The notes: generated from the sequence alone by a model not told the origin. A stretch of DNA of 64,000 nt from Umezawaea endophytica (GCF_025061645.1 NZ_JANYMP010000003.1:402118-466117); one strand, 5' to 3'; numbered from the stretch's first letter, positions 10,557-23,038 are shown. A program made the numbers and translations.

Positions 10557-11815
10557 CCGATGGCGGTCTTGATGTTGCGCACGGCGTCGTCCCACGCGGT
10601 GGCCGGGTTCCCGCCGCTCTGCTCGACGTTGGTGATGGCGTTGAGGAACTCCTGGCCGATGGTCGCGCTGTCGGGTCCGATGTAGAACGGTTTGAGGCCC
10701 AGCAGCGAGTCGGTGTAGATCTTGCCGGTCGGCGCGTCGGTGAAGAACGGGTCCTTCGACGAGGCGAGCTTCTCGTCCTGGTAGACCGACGGGGTCGACG
10801 GCAGGGCTCCGACGCGGCCGAAGTGGTCCAGTTGTCCCTGCGGCGACTGCATCTCCTTGATGTAGTTCCACGCGGCCTGCGGGTTCTTCGCGCGCTTGGG
10901 GATGGCCAGGTAGCTGCCGCCCCAGTTCCCCGCGCCGCCGGGGATCTTCGCGATGGCCCACTTGCCCTTGGTGTCGGGAGCCGTGCTGCGGATCGTGTTG
11001 AGCATCCACGACGGCGCGGCCACCGCCGCGTACTGGCCCTGCGCCAGGCCCGCGCTCCACGCGCTCTCGAACGAGGTCTGCCCGGCGGTGATCCCGGCCG
11101 TGGCCGCCTTGATGCCGACGTCGAACGCCGCCCGCACCTGGGGGTTGCGGTCGTAGACCAGCTCCCGGCCCTCGCTGTAGTACTTCTCGGACACCTGGTT
11201 GACCGCCTGGTAGAACACGCTGGTGGCCGCGTTGTCCGTGAAGGCCTTGCCGGTGGCCTGCTTGTACCGCTTCCCGGTCTCGATGAACGCGTCCCACGTC
11301 GGCCACAGCGCGCCCGCGGCCGCCGGGTCGGTCGGCAGTTGGGCGGCGGCGAACAGGTCGGTGCGGTACGCGATGGCCATGCCGCCCACGTCCGTGGGGA
11401 TGCCCAGGACCTCGCCGTCCTTGGCGACGCTCTGCTTCATCACCCAGTCCAGGTAGTCGCCCTTGATGTCGTCGGCGCCCAGCGTGCGCAGGTCGACGAA
11501 GTTCTGCGGCTGCTGGACGAACTTCGGCAGGTTGTCCCCCTGGATGAGCACCAGGTCCGGCACCTTGCCGCCCGCCAGCGCGGTCGTCAGCGCCTGGGCG
11601 GTCTCCGTCGAGGTGCCCACCTCGGTCAGCTTGACCTCGACGTCCGCGTGCTTCGCCCGGTACGCGTCCACGGACACCTTCTGGTTGATGGCGGCGAACG
11701 ACCAGAACTCGAAGGACTTGCCGTCCCCTCCCCCACCTCCGCCCGTGCCGGGTGTGCAGGCGGCGGCCAGGACGAGCGCCGCGGTGACGAGCAGGGCGGG
11801 TAAGCGGAGGGTCAC
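10553..11815 (-). CDS. Sugar ABC binding lipoprotein (xylo-oligosaccharide type)
   Basis: A 420-residue extracellular solute-binding protein of family 1. The signal peptide ends in a lipobox (LAAAC, Cys20), then a Gly-rich spacer and the mature domain beginning KSFEFWSF. The GTG start at 11815 is preceded by GGAGAAG. It is first in a four-gene operon (binding protein, MalF, MalG, GH43). Upstream lie a perfect CGAAAGTTTCG palindrome and a TGTTAGCGCTCACG element, both linked elsewhere in the window to xylan genes. The substrate is inferred from this context and not from residues in the binding pocket. Confidence 0.9.
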   Translation of the reverse strand: MTLRLPALLVTAALVLAAACTPGTGGGGGGDGKSFEFWSFAAINQKVSVDAYRAKHADVEVKLTEVGTSTETAQALTTALAGGKVPDLVLIQGDNLPKFVQQPQNFVDLRTLGADDIKGDYLDWVMKQSVAKDGEVLGIPTDVGGMAIAYRTDLFAAAQLPTDPAAAGALWPTWDAFIETGKRYKQATGKAFTDNAATSVFYQAVNQVSEKYYSEGRELVYDRNPQVRAAFDVGIKAATAGITAGQTSFESAWSAGLAQGQYAAVAAPSWMLNTIRSTAPDTKGKWAIAKIPGGAGNWGGSYLAIPKRAKNPQAAWNYIKEMQSPQGQLDHFGRVGALPSTPSVYQDEKLASSKDPFFTDAPTGKIYTDSLLGLKPFYIGPDSATIGQEFLNAITNVEQSGGNPATAWDDAVRNIKTAIG

Positions 11816-11862
11816 GTCGCTTCTCCAAGGTGATCGGGGGCGAACGGCACACCGAGACGATC

Positions 11863-11873
11863 CGAAAGTTTCG
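11863..11873. promoter_or_regulatory. Perfect CGAAAGTTTCG palindrome
   Basis: An exact 11-bp palindrome 48 bases upstream of the importer operon, of the CGAAANTTTCG type seen before the first GH10 gene. Likely operator for a xylan-responsive regulator. Confidence 0.65.
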
Positions 11874-11887
11874 ATTAAGTTTCCGAA

Positions 11888-11901
11888 TGTTAGCGCTCAC
11901 G
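11888..11901. promoter_or_regulatory. TGTTAGCGCTCACG, LacI-type operator half-match
   Basis: Matches TGTTAGCGCTAACA (seen perfect at 42514) at 12 of 14 positions. It lies 15 bases beyond the CGAAAGTTTCG box in the 494-base gap between the importer operon and the metalloprotease gene. Apart from these boxes and the one at 12202, I see nothing else in that gap. Confidence 0.55.
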
Positions 11902-12201
11902 ACGGTAAGCTGCGTCACATCCGACGTCAAGGGCACACCATCGCCGTCATCCGGAGGACCCACACCACACTTCAACCACAGCAAGATGATCTCGGCCGCG
12001 ACACCGATGAGCGAGCAACCGCTCACTCGCCTGGGACAAACGAATCCGTACTACGAAAGTACTTTCGTAACTAGCTGAACAGAGCGGGGAGACCGTGAGC
12101 ACGACCGTCGCAACCGAACGGGCTCCACGCCGACCTGCTCGACGTGTCCGGGTGACCGGGCCGACCACACCCGCCGACCACGCCACCAACCGTCCGCGTC
12201 T

Positions 12202-12215
12202 TGTTAGCGCGAACA
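12202..12215. promoter_or_regulatory. TGTTAGCGCGAACA operator before the metalloprotease
   Basis: A 14-bp near-palindrome with one mismatch between arms, about 95 bases upstream of the metalloprotease start. It belongs to the same family as the elements before the hydrolase operons, placing this protease in the inferred regulon. Confidence 0.5.
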
Positions 12216-12309
12216 CGACCTCGCGGCACGTCCCCGACCGCTTTTCACCCGGCCCCGACACCTCCAGGATGTGAGGCGACTTCGCATCCGCTCCGACAGG
12301 AGACCTCAC

Positions 12310-14808
12310 GTGGCACCACGTTCGTCGACACACCGAGCACTGACCTTGATGCTGGCCACCGCGACGGCGGGCGCGCTGGTGACCACGGCGGGGACGGCCG
12401 CCGCAGAGGACAACCCGTGGACCAGGGTCGACAACGGCGTCATCGCGTCGCGATCGGCCCAGCAGGGCGATGTCCGCGCCGAGTTGTTCGCCGGGTTCAC
12501 CCTCGACAGGTCGGCGATGGCCGCCACCCTGGCCGGAGCGGACACCGTCGAGGTCGTGCTGCCGACACCCGCGGGCACGTTCGAGCGGTTCGCCCTCGTC
12601 AACACCCCGGTGATGGAACCCGGCCTGGCGGCGAAGCACCCGGAGATCAGGACCTTCACGGGCAGGAGCGTGGAGGACCCGACGGCGTCGGTGCGCGCGG
12701 ACCTGACCCCGCTGGGCTTCCACGCCTCCGTGCGGTCCCAGCGCGGCCAGTGGTTCGTCGACCCGTACTCCCACCGGGACCAGAGCCTGTACGCCAGCTA
12801 CTTCGGCCACGACCTGACCCCGGCCGCCCCGCTCCGCGAAACCGGTGTCGAGTACGCGGCACAACGGCACCGGCCGACGGCCACGACCACGAGCCCGGTC
12901 GTGTCGGTCCGCACCTACCGCCTGGCGATCATCACGGACCCGTCCTACGCGCGGTACGTCGGCGCGGAGAACGTGACCGCCGCCAAGGCGAGCCTGGTCA
13001 ACAGGATCGCGCAGATCTACGCGGAGGAGACCGCGATCCGGCTGCTGCTGGTCAACGACAGCGACAAGACGAACCTGGACACCGACGCGCTGGCCACCGG
13101 TCCGAACGGGCCGTGCGGCTCGGCCCCGTGCTTCCGGCCCGACGAGCTGGAGCAGTGCGTGACCGGGACCCTCGGCAACGCGGCGACGGTGCTGGGTCAA
13201 CTGATCGGGGCGAGCAACTACGAGATCGGGCACGTCGCGATGGGCGTTCGGGGCGGTGGCGCCGGGGTGCCGGGTGTGGGCGGACCCGACAAGGCGGCGG
13301 GGTGCACCGGCATCACCACGCCCACGGGCGACTACTTCGCCGTCGACTACGTGGCACACGAGATGGGGCACCAGTTCGGCGCCGAGCACACCTTCAACGG
13401 CGACCAGTGGGGCTGCGGCACCGGGCAGCGCGTGGCGGGGTCCTCCTACGAGCCGGGCAGCGGGGTGACGATCATGTCGTACGCCGGGATCTGCCAGCAG
13501 GACAACCTCCAGCGCCACGCCGATCCCTACTTCTCCCACCGCAGCCGCACGGAGATCACCGCCTTCACCACGAAGACCCAGTGGGACGTGGACGAGGTGC
13601 AGAACACGTCCCTGCGGGACTTTGGCGACGGCGACTCGTTCACGCTGACCTACGACGGTCGCAGGTCGACGCCCATCACGTACTCCGGTTACGGCCAAGA
13701 GGCGATCAAGGCCGCCGTCGAGGCCGTCCTGCCCCCCGGCGGGCAGGTCGACGTCGCGGGCCTCGGGGACAACGTGAACCGACCGACACCGTTCGACACC
13801 ACCGGTTTCCAGGTCACGTTCCAGGGAGCGCTGGCAGGCGTGAACGTGCCCCCGCTCGGCATCGACGCCACCGGCGCGACGGGGTTCGTCGGCGAGACCG
13901 TCAAGGGCGGTCCCCAGGACAACCAGGGTCACCGCGTCGACCGCACCCGCAACCACCCGCCCGTCGTCACCGCGGCGAAGCGGCACACGATCCCGACGCG
14001 CACCCCGTTCGCCTTGACCGGCAAGGCTTCCGACGCCGACGGCGACGCGGTGACCTACCTGTGGGAGCAGAACGACCCCGGTGGCGAGAACGGCACGTCG
14101 TTGGTTGACAACACCAAGACCGACGGGCCGCTGTTCCGGCTGTTCGGCACCGCGGCCGTCGTGAGCGACGCGGACGCGCTGAAGTACCGCTCCCCCGGTG
14201 AGAACGCGGTGACCACCGATCCGAGGCGCGTCTTCCCCGACCTGGCGCAGATCGCGGCGGGCCGCACCAACGCGGCCACGGGCGCGTGCCCGGTTGCGCC
14301 GCCTCCCCCGGCGCCGGAGACCGGTGGCGGCACGAACGTCCCGGCCGACGTCGTCGACTGCTACTCGGAGTTCCTGCCCACCACCGATTGGGTCGGGGTG
14401 GACGGCTCGCGGACCCTGCACTTCCGGCTCACCGCCCGCGACGGCAGGCAGGGCGGCGGCGGGATCGGCAGCGCCGACACCGAACTCGTGGTCGCGCCGA
14501 CAGCGGGACCGTTCCTGGTGACCTCGCACGCCTCCGGCGCGTCCTACCGCGGTGGTTCGCGACAGCGGATCACCTGGGACGTGGCCGGCACGGCGGTGGC
14601 CCCGGTGGCCACGTCCGCCGTTCGGATCACCTTCTCCACCGACGGCGGACGGACCTTCCCGCACGTGCTCTCCTCCCGCACCCGCAACGACGGCGCCGAG
14701 ACCGTGACGCTGCCTGGGGTTCGGACCGACAAGGGCCGGATCAGGGTCGAGGCCGTCGGCAACGTGTTCTTCGACCTCAACGACGCCGACCTGACCGTCA
14801 CCGGCTGA
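12310..14808 (+). CDS. Secreted reprolysin-like zinc metalloprotease
   Basis: An 832-residue exported protein with signal peptide (about 1-32), a propeptide-like region (35-190), and a metalloprotease domain with the extended zinc motif HEMGHQFGAEH (350-360: His350, Glu351, His354, His360) followed by a Met-turn-like IMSYAG. This is the reprolysin (M12B-like) or metzincin arrangement. The C-terminal third contains Ig-like or cadherin-like segments (for example ASDADGDAVTYLWEQ). The GTG at 12310 is chosen because AGGAGA precedes it; an in-frame extension upstream lacks a ribosome site. A regulon-type operator lies upstream, so it may be induced together with the polysaccharide hydrolases. The substrate is unknown. 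Confidence 0.88.
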   Translation: MAPRSSTHRALTLMLATATAGALVTTAGTAAAEDNPWTRVDNGVIASRSAQQGDVRAELFAGFTLDRSAMAATLAGADTVEVVLPTPAGTFERFALVNTPVMEPGLAAKHPEIRTFTGRSVEDPTASVRADLTPLGFHASVRSQRGQWFVDPYSHRDQSLYASYFGHDLTPAAPLRETGVEYAAQRHRPTATTTSPVVSVRTYRLAIITDPSYARYVGAENVTAAKASLVNRIAQIYAEETAIRLLLVNDSDKTNLDTDALATGPNGPCGSAPCFRPDELEQCVTGTLGNAATVLGQLIGASNYEIGHVAMGVRGGGAGVPGVGGPDKAAGCTGITTPTGDYFAVDYVAHEMGHQFGAEHTFNGDQWGCGTGQRVAGSSYEPGSGVTIMSYAGICQQDNLQRHADPYFSHRSRTEITAFTTKTQWDVDEVQNTSLRDFGDGDSFTLTYDGRRSTPITYSGYGQEAIKAAVEAVLPPGGQVDVAGLGDNVNRPTPFDTTGFQVTFQGALAGVNVPPLGIDATGATGFVGETVKGGPQDNQGHRVDRTRNHPPVVTAAKRHTIPTRTPFALTGKASDADGDAVTYLWEQNDPGGENGTSLVDNTKTDGPLFRLFGTAAVVSDADALKYRSPGENAVTTDPRRVFPDLAQIAAGRTNAATGACPVAPPPPAPETGGGTNVPADVVDCYSEFLPTTDWVGVDGSRTLHFRLTARDGRQGGGGIGSADTELVVAPTAGPFLVTSHASGASYRGGSRQRITWDVAGTAVAPVATSAVRITFSTDGGRTFPHVLSSRTRNDGAETVTLPGVRTDKGRIRVEAVGNVFFDLNDADLTVTG

Positions 14809-14823
14809 TCGGCCCCTCCCGGT

Positions 14824-14858
14824 GGGCGCGGGTCGCCGTTCGGCGGGGACCCGCGCCC
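14824..14858. terminator. Bidirectional terminator between metalloprotease and GH6
   Basis: An 11-bp perfect stem (GGGCGCGGGTC pairing with GACCCGCGCCC) and 13-base loop lie between two convergent stop codons, serving both the protease gene and the four-gene hydrolase operon. Confidence 0.8.
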
Positions 14859-14864
14859 GACGCG

Positions 14865-17523
<2,659 letters not shown>

Positions 17524-17548
17524 CGGGAACTCCTTCCGTTCATCGTGC

Positions 17549-19147
17549 CTAGGGCGTCGTGAGTTCGAAGCGCTGCACGGTGACCGCGCCGCCGAGCGCC
17601 GAGGTGGCGTGGTTGAAGATGCCGAAGCGGTAGCCCATGAAGAACTGCCAGGCGTTGTTGAGCGTGAAACCGGGGCCGAACGAGGTGAAGTTCACGCCGT
17701 CGGTGCTGTAGGAGAACCGGGCCTGCCTGCCGGAGCCGGGACGGATGTCGGCGTTGGCGCGCAACCAGATCCTCGTGCCCGCCAGGTCGGCGCTCGCCAC
17801 CTCGGTGCCGGTTCCCGTGGTGCGCCAAGCGGAATCCATCGTCAGGCCGTTGACCACCACGACCCGGTTGCGCCCGTTGTCGCGCTTGACGCCGATCCAC
17901 GCCGACTGGTCGCGCAGCATCGCCAGGCCCGTGCGGTCACCGTCGCGCATCGCCGTGAGGTCGAGCGTGACGGTGCCGGTGGAGGTCGGGCCCTGGACGC
18001 GGTGGGTGAGGGTGTTGCGCGCGGAGTACAGGTCGTTGGTGACGGTCGCGGTGGACAGGCGCAGGCCGTTGTCGACGCTGTACCTGCTCGTGTCCGGGTT
18101 GTGGTTCCACTCCCACTGCGGCCCCAGCGCCGTCCCGGCGAACGTGTCCACCCCGGTCATCGGCTTCACCTGCCGGGGTGGCGCGGGCAGGGTGGGTACC
18201 GGGTAGTTCACCCCCCAGCCTCCGTTGACGGTGGTGACGCGCGGCCAGCCGTCCGAGGTCCACGTGATCGGGGCGAGCACCGGCACGCGTCCACCGGGGT
18301 AGGCGTCGACGAAGGCCAGGTAGTACCAGTCGCCGTTCTGCGTCTGCACCAGACCGCCCTGGTGCGGCACTCCCCCGCCGGAGATCGGCGAGGGCATGTT
18401 CAGCAGGACCTGCTGGACGGTGTACGGGCCGAACGGGCTGGCGGACTTGAGGACGTACTGGCCGTTGGCGGGCTTGGTCAGCCAGATGTAGTAGCTGCCG
18501 TTCCGCTTGTAGAACCGCGCGCCCTCCAGGGTGCCGATGGTCGACGGGGTCTGGAACACCTGCTGCGAGCGGACCTCGGACTTCCCGTCGGCCGAGAGCT
18601 GGGCGACGCTGATGGTCGTGTTGCCGTAGGCGACGTACATCGTGTCGTTGTCGTCGACCAGCAGACCCGCGTCGTAGTAGCACTTGTCGATCGTGGACAG
18701 CTTGGACCACTGGCCGTCCACGGCGGTGGCGGTGTAGATGTGCGTCTTGGCGAAGTCGACGCAACCGCCCCAGTAGAACGTCCTGTTGCTCTTGCGGTAG
18801 TTGAGGAAGGACGCCCAGATGCCGTTGACGTAGGCGCGTCCGCCGCTCATGTCGTACTTCGCGCCGAAGTCGAGCTTCGGCACGGAGTGGCCCGCGAACT
18901 CCCAGTTCACCAGGTCGTAGGAACGCAGGATCGGCGCGCCGGGCGAGTAGTGCATGGTGGAGGCGGAGTAGTAGTACGCGTTGTCGACCCGGATGATGTC
19001 GATGTCGGCGAAGTCCTGCCACAGCACCGGGTTGGCGAACGTCGAGGCACGGGGGTCCGTGGTGGTGGTCGTGGGGATCGCTCCGCCCATCAGGCCCAGG
19101 ACCGCGACCGCGGCCAGAGCCGACTTCCACAGCCGTTGACGGGACAT
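17549..19147 (-). CDS. Secreted GH43 glycosidase with C-terminal beta-sandwich
   Basis: A 532-residue exported GH43 enzyme, most likely an arabinofuranosidase or xylosidase on arabinoxylan. An N-terminal hydrophobic segment (about 8-25) and a short Thr stretch lead into the propeller (NPVLWQDFADIDIIR, with the usual base Asp at 48 or 50). CYYDAGLLVDD and LEGARFYKR fit the Asp modulator and Glu acid. From about residue 335 a concanavalin-like sandwich of the GH43 C-terminal type follows. Unlike its neighbours it has no CBM2. ATG 19147 follows GGAAGGA. It lies 24 bases after GH62 in the same operon. The exact subfamily cannot be fixed by eye. Confidence 0.88.
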   Translation of the reverse strand: MSRQRLWKSALAAVAVLGLMGGAIPTTTTTDPRASTFANPVLWQDFADIDIIRVDNAYYYSASTMHYSPGAPILRSYDLVNWEFAGHSVPKLDFGAKYDMSGGRAYVNGIWASFLNYRKSNRTFYWGGCVDFAKTHIYTATAVDGQWSKLSTIDKCYYDAGLLVDDNDTMYVAYGNTTISVAQLSADGKSEVRSQQVFQTPSTIGTLEGARFYKRNGSYYIWLTKPANGQYVLKSASPFGPYTVQQVLLNMPSPISGGGVPHQGGLVQTQNGDWYYLAFVDAYPGGRVPVLAPITWTSDGWPRVTTVNGGWGVNYPVPTLPAPPRQVKPMTGVDTFAGTALGPQWEWNHNPDTSRYSVDNGLRLSTATVTNDLYSARNTLTHRVQGPTSTGTVTLDLTAMRDGDRTGLAMLRDQSAWIGVKRDNGRNRVVVVNGLTMDSAWRTTGTGTEVASADLAGTRIWLRANADIRPGSGRQARFSYSTDGVNFTSFGPGFTLNNAWQFFMGYRFGIFNHATSALGGAVTVQRFELTTP

Positions 19148-19171
19148 CGGTCGTCCTTCCGAGGATCGTTG

Positions 19172-20623
19172 TCAGCAGGTGGAGTTGGTCTGGGTCAGCA
19201 GCCCGAGCCTCCAGGGCAGCCTGTTGTAGTCACCGCTCGCGTTGGGGTCCAGGCCCTGGTAGAGGTAGCTGAGGCCGCAGGGGCTGATCTCCATGGTCTG
19301 GTCGACGTTCGTGCGGACCACCTCCCCGTGGCTGATGTCGCGGGTCCACTGTCCACTCGGGAACGTCACGTTGTTGGCCCTGGCGAACGGGTTGGACTCG
19401 GTGTCGGCCAGCGCCGTCCAGGAACCCGCGATGGACGAGGAGGTCCAGGAGCGGAAGTAGCGGCGGCCGTCGGTGCCGATCGCCTCGTGCACCAGGAAGT
19501 ACTGGTTCTTCCCCGCGATCTTGTAGACGTTCGACGCCTCGAACAGCCTGTTGCGGTTGGAGTCCTGCAACGCGATCACGGTGTTGGTGAACCCGTTCGG
19601 GAAGTTCGCCAGGGTGGTCTCAGACCGGTAGAGGTGGCCGTTGTCGTCCGAGGAGAACAGGTGGCACCTGGCGGAGTCGCAGATCATCCAGAAGTCGACC
19701 CAGTAGCCGTTGCCGATGTTGTCCTTGATGATCTGCGGCATCCCGTTGGCGTAGAAGTTCCTCGGCGTCGACCAGGACGCCGGGTCGGCGATGTCGGTGG
19801 TCGTGGAGTACGAGGCGTTCGACCCCGTCTGGTAGATCAGGTACCACAGCCGCTGCGGTGCGAAGTAGAACACCTGCGGCGCGGCCCGGTAGCCCGCGCC
19901 GACCCCCGAGCGGTCGAGGTAGTAGTGCGGCGCCGCCGAAGCCTGCGACCAGTCCGAGAAGCTGGTGTACATCAGGTTGTAGCCGGTGGTGTAGGTCGAG
20001 GCGAACACGTGGTACTTGCCGTTGTGGTACACGACGCTCGGGTCCTTCACCGCCACGTTGGCGTGCGTCGAGTCCGGCTTCGGGCTGATCAGCGCTCCGC
20101 TGGAGGACCACCGGAAGCTCGACGGGAGGCTCCCACCCGGTTGCGGCGTCGTGGTCGTGGTCGTGGTGGTCGTCGTCGGGGTGGGACCGACACCTCCGGT
20201 GCAGGTGGTGCCGTTCAGGGTGAACGACGTCGGAGACGGGTTGTCGGTGCCGTTCGCGGAACCGTTGAAGCCGAACTCCACCTTGCCCCCTGTCGGGATC
20301 GACGCGTTGTAGGAGACGTTGCGCGCCGTGACCTGCGCGCCGCTCTGCGAGACCTGGGCGTTCCAGGCCTCCTTCACCTGCTGGCCGCTCGTGTAGGACC
20401 AGGTGAGGGTCCAGCCGTCGACCGCGTCACCGAGGTTGGTGACGGTGACGGCGGCGGTGAACCCTCCCGACCACTGCGACGGGGCAGAGTAGGCGACCGA
20501 GCACCCCGCCGCGGCCGACGCGGGAGCCGACACTGTGGTGAGCGCGATCAGCGCCGCGAACGGGACCGCGGCCGCGGTCAGCAGCTTCGACCGCCTGGAC
20601 GAGAAGAGCCTCGACAGGGACAT
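19172..20623 (-). CDS. GH62 alpha-L-arabinofuranosidase with N-terminal CBM2
   Basis: Secreted enzyme that removes arabinose side chains from arabinoxylan. The 483 residues comprise a signal peptide (about 1-38), a CBM2 ([15 protein letters not shown], about 40-138), a ten-Thr linker and the GH62 propeller (about 165-483) with typical blocks [25 protein letters not shown].. (start), [17 protein letters not shown] and SHGEVVRTN. Module order is reversed relative to the other CBM2 enzymes here. ATG 20623 is chosen over 20629 because AAGGA sits at proper spacing. It is the first gene of the operon and is preceded by the 26-bp operator. Confidence 0.94.
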   Translation of the reverse strand: MSLSRLFSSRRSKLLTAAAVPFAALIALTTVSAPASAAAGCSVAYSAPSQWSGGFTAAVTVTNLGDAVDGWTLTWSYTSGQQVKEAWNAQVSQSGAQVTARNVSYNASIPTGGKVEFGFNGSANGTDNPSPTSFTLNGTTCTGGVGPTPTTTTTTTTTTPQPGGSLPSSFRWSSSGALISPKPDSTHANVAVKDPSVVYHNGKYHVFASTYTTGYNLMYTSFSDWSQASAAPHYYLDRSGVGAGYRAAPQVFYFAPQRLWYLIYQTGSNASYSTTTDIADPASWSTPRNFYANGMPQIIKDNIGNGYWVDFWMICDSARCHLFSSDDNGHLYRSETTLANFPNGFTNTVIALQDSNRNRLFEASNVYKIAGKNQYFLVHEAIGTDGRRYFRSWTSSSIAGSWTALADTESNPFARANNVTFPSGQWTRDISHGEVVRTNVDQTMEISPCGLSYLYQGLDPNASGDYNRLPWRLGLLTQTNSTC

Positions 20624-20731
20624 GACCATCCTTCGGTGGGAGTTCGGGTCAGGGCGCGGCCGGATTCGGGGCAGGGGTTCAACGGCGGTCCCTGCCAGGC
20701 AATGTATCCACGGCGACAGGGGTCGGTCAAA

Positions 20732-20757
20732 GCTAAAATGTGAGCGCTAACTTTAGC
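20732..20757. promoter_or_regulatory. 26-bp palindromic operator of the GH62-GH43-CE1-GH6 operon
   Basis: An imperfect palindrome with GCTAAA at the left, TGTGAGCGCTAAC in the centre and TTTAGC at the right, 109 bases upstream of GH62. It differs by one base from the element at 23039-23064. The centre fits the LacI-family operator form, and a LacI gene lies immediately beyond. Confidence 0.75.
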
Positions 20758-20861
20758 CGCCCGCCAGCAAGTCGTTGAGCGATAAGTATTGCTATTGCTG
20801 ATTCTTCGGCCCGATATCCGGCTTTAGGTGGACGTCTTCGCGCTCTCGTTGGTGAACGTGC

Positions 20862-21941
20862 TCAACGAGTAGCTCCCTGGGTGCTCAGCGGCGCGACGAG
20901 GGACTTGACCGAGCCACCGTGGCGGACGGTCATGGGCACGCGGTGGACCGTCGCGGCACTCGGCAACCCGCCACGTCCCGGCTCGGCGAACAGCATCTCC
21001 ACCGCCTTCGCGCCGAGTTCGCGGTGCGGCAGCACGACGGTCGTCAGCAGCGGGCGCAACCACGAGGCGATGGAGTGGTCGTCAAAGGACACCACCGACA
21101 CGTCCTCCGGCACGGACAGCCCGGCGTCGGCGAGCGCTTGGTAGGCGCCGAAGGCCAAGCGGTCGTCGAAGCACAGCAGCGCCGAGGGCCTGGTGCGGCG
21201 CAGCAGCTCGCGGGTGGCGTCGTACCCGTTCTCCGGGCTCCAGTCCGCACAGGGACGCCCGCCCACCGCGGTCACGCCCGCGTCGTCGAACACCTCACGG
21301 ATGCCGATCAGGCGTTCCACGGCGGTGATGCCCGCCGGGGACGCCTGGTCGAGACCGGGGCCTACCCCGACCAGGTGGACGCCCTCGCGGTGCCCCGCCT
21401 CGACGAGCACCCGCGCGGCGGACCGACCGGCCTGCACCTCGTCGGGCACCACCGACGGCAGCGACGACCAGCCGCGCGGCAGGGCGTTGAGGAGCACGGC
21501 GGGACCGTCGTCGAGGCCCTTGGGCACCACGACCACCTTGGTCGACACGGTGGCGAACACGATGCCGTCGACCCGGCGGTCGCGCATCGCCTCGACCAGC
21601 GACCGCTCGACCTCGGGATCACCGCCGCTCTCGCCGGTGAAGAGCACGAAGCCGCGCCCGCCCGCCGCTTCCACGGCCCCGCGGACCATGCCGCCCGCGA
21701 GCGGGGACGACACCACGGAGTCGATGATCAGACCGACGGTCCGCGTACGCCCCTTGAGCACCCCGTCGGACACCGCGTACCGCCGATACCCCAGTTCGCG
21801 GGCGGCGGCCCGCACCCTGTTCTCCGCGTCGCGGGAAATGCGCAGATCCCTGCCTCGGCCGGACAACACCAAGGACGCGGTCGTGGGGGAAACACCACTC
21901 GCCTTGGCCACATCGGCCAGCGTCACCCGTTGTCGCACCAC
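20862..21941 (-). CDS. LacI-family transcriptional regulator
   Basis: A 359-residue sugar-responsive repressor. The N-terminal helix-turn-helix VTLADVAKASGVSPTTASLVLSG (about 5-27) is followed by the hinge and a periplasmic-binding-protein-like effector domain (RTRTVGLIIDSV onward) that ends normally. The GTG at 21941 (or 21938) is preferred because GGAGG lies 5-8 bases upstream; an in-frame TTG further up lacks this. It is encoded directly upstream of, and in the same direction as, the arabinoxylan operon, with the 26-bp operator in between. I infer it recognises the TGTTAGCGCTAACA family of sites in this window; the inducer is unknown. Confidence 0.9.
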   Translation of the reverse strand: MVRQRVTLADVAKASGVSPTTASLVLSGRGRDLRISRDAENRVRAAARELGYRRYAVSDGVLKGRTRTVGLIIDSVVSSPLAGGMVRGAVEAAGGRGFVLFTGESGGDPEVERSLVEAMRDRRVDGIVFATVSTKVVVVPKGLDDGPAVLLNALPRGWSSLPSVVPDEVQAGRSAARVLVEAGHREGVHLVGVGPGLDQASPAGITAVERLIGIREVFDDAGVTAVGGRPCADWSPENGYDATRELLRRTRPSALLCFDDRLAFGAYQALADAGLSVPEDVSVVSFDDHSIASWLRPLLTTVVLPHRELGAKAVEMLFAEPGRGGLPSAATVHRVPMTVRHGGSVKSLVAPLSTQGATR

Positions 21942-22147
21942 ACATGCCTCCGTCTCGACGGCGATCAACCGAATCAACGGATATAGGCACCCGGCAGGAC
22001 ACCCGTTGAGAAATTCGAGGTCAACACGAACAAGTAGTCCGCGCGAAACGTCGTCCGGTGGACTGTCGAAGCCTCACCGGTAGGACGCTTCAGCGACGCG
22101 TCGTTCTCCTTTCGGCCCGCACCCTCCTCTCCTCGAACCCGACGGGC

Positions 22148-22915
22148 TCAGCGCTTCAGCCTGCCGGGGTCCCCGGCGGCGGCGCGGCGCACCAGCCACG
22201 CCTCGGTGATGTGGGTGAACATGGCGTCGGCGGCACCCGCCTCGTCGTGGGCGGCGATGCGCTCGAAGATGCGGCGGTGCCCCTGGTTGGAGGCCTTGCA
22301 GAACTCCGCTCCGCTCACGCCCACGTAGCTCGCCGTGTTGATGACCTGGCTCTCCAGCGCCCGGACCACGCCTCGGGCGATCCGGTTCCCCGACGCCCGC
22401 ATGATCGTGTCGTGGAAGGCCCGGTCGTGCTCGTGGTAGGTGGGGACGTCGTGGTAGAGCTCGTCCATCCGGTCCACGAGGGCGCGCAGCCGGTCGAGGG
22501 TGTCCTCGTCGGCTACGCGGGCGGCGACCTGCGCCATGTCGGACTCCAGCAGCCGCCGCGTGACGACCAGGTCGTCGAGGATGGCCAGGCTCTCGTCCTC
22601 GGCGATGGTGGCGGCGAGCACCAGCTCGTCGAGCATGTTCCACGCCACGAGCGGGTTGACCATGGTGCCCGCGCCCTGGCGCACCTGGACCAGCCCCTTC
22701 TCCTGGAGCACCTTCACCGCTTCGCGGATCACCGTCCGGCTCACCGAGAACATCTCGCAGAGGACGGGCTCGGGGGGCAGGGTGGACCCGTACGGGTGGA
22801 CGCCGCGGACGATGCGGTCGACGAGTTCGGCCGTGACGGCCTTCGCCAGGTTGTTCGGCCTACGAGCCCACGCGGGGCTCGCGGGAACGGTCGGCTCTGG
22901 GCTGGTCGTCGTCAC
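22148..22915 (-). CDS. FadR-subfamily GntR regulator (paralogue 1)
   Basis: A 255-residue regulator: winged helix (about 20-85, motif LCEMFSVSRTVIREAVKVLQEKGLVQVRQGAG) and an all-helical FCD effector domain with metal-binding-type residues (LESDM.., HDRAFHDTIM, NQGHRRIFERI). FadR-type proteins usually sense small organic or sugar acids. GTG 22915 is chosen for the GGAGGG upstream. It is strongly similar to the regulator at 31241-32029 over its whole length, and both genes are preceded by the same 22-bp element. It is divergent from the second GH10 gene, so its possible role is to couple sugar-acid signals to xylan use. Confidence 0.9.
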   Translation of the reverse strand: MTTTSPEPTVPASPAWARRPNNLAKAVTAELVDRIVRGVHPYGSTLPPEPVLCEMFSVSRTVIREAVKVLQEKGLVQVRQGAGTMVNPLVAWNMLDELVLAATIAEDESLAILDDLVVTRRLLESDMAQVAARVADEDTLDRLRALVDRMDELYHDVPTYHEHDRAFHDTIMRASGNRIARGVVRALESQVINTASYVGVSGAEFCKASNQGHRRIFERIAAHDEAGAADAMFTHITEAWLVRRAAAGDPGRLKR

Positions 22916-22978
22916 GTCGTCCCTCCGGTGCGCTGCACAGCCCACCCACTATGGCACGTCGACACCATTCGTAACACC

Positions 22979-23000
22979 GTTGACGTCTGACGTCATACGA
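22979..23000. promoter_or_regulatory. Putative FadR operator, copy 1
   Basis: On the minus strand the 22-bp element begins TCGTATGACGT and ends ACGTCAAC; 20 of 22 bases match the element at 32087-32108 before the paralogous regulator. TCGTATGACGT fits the GntR consensus form TNGTNNNACN. It is 64 bases upstream of the regulator start, consistent with autoregulation. Confidence 0.6.
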
Positions 23001-23038
23001 GTCAGGTCTCCCGAAGAGGCCAGCCTCCTTTCTCGAAG

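Noticed and set aside
20862..21977. A longer LacI frame starting at TTG 21977
   Set aside because: It adds 12 residues before the conserved helix-turn-helix without a ribosome site, while GGAGG precedes the GTG at 21941.
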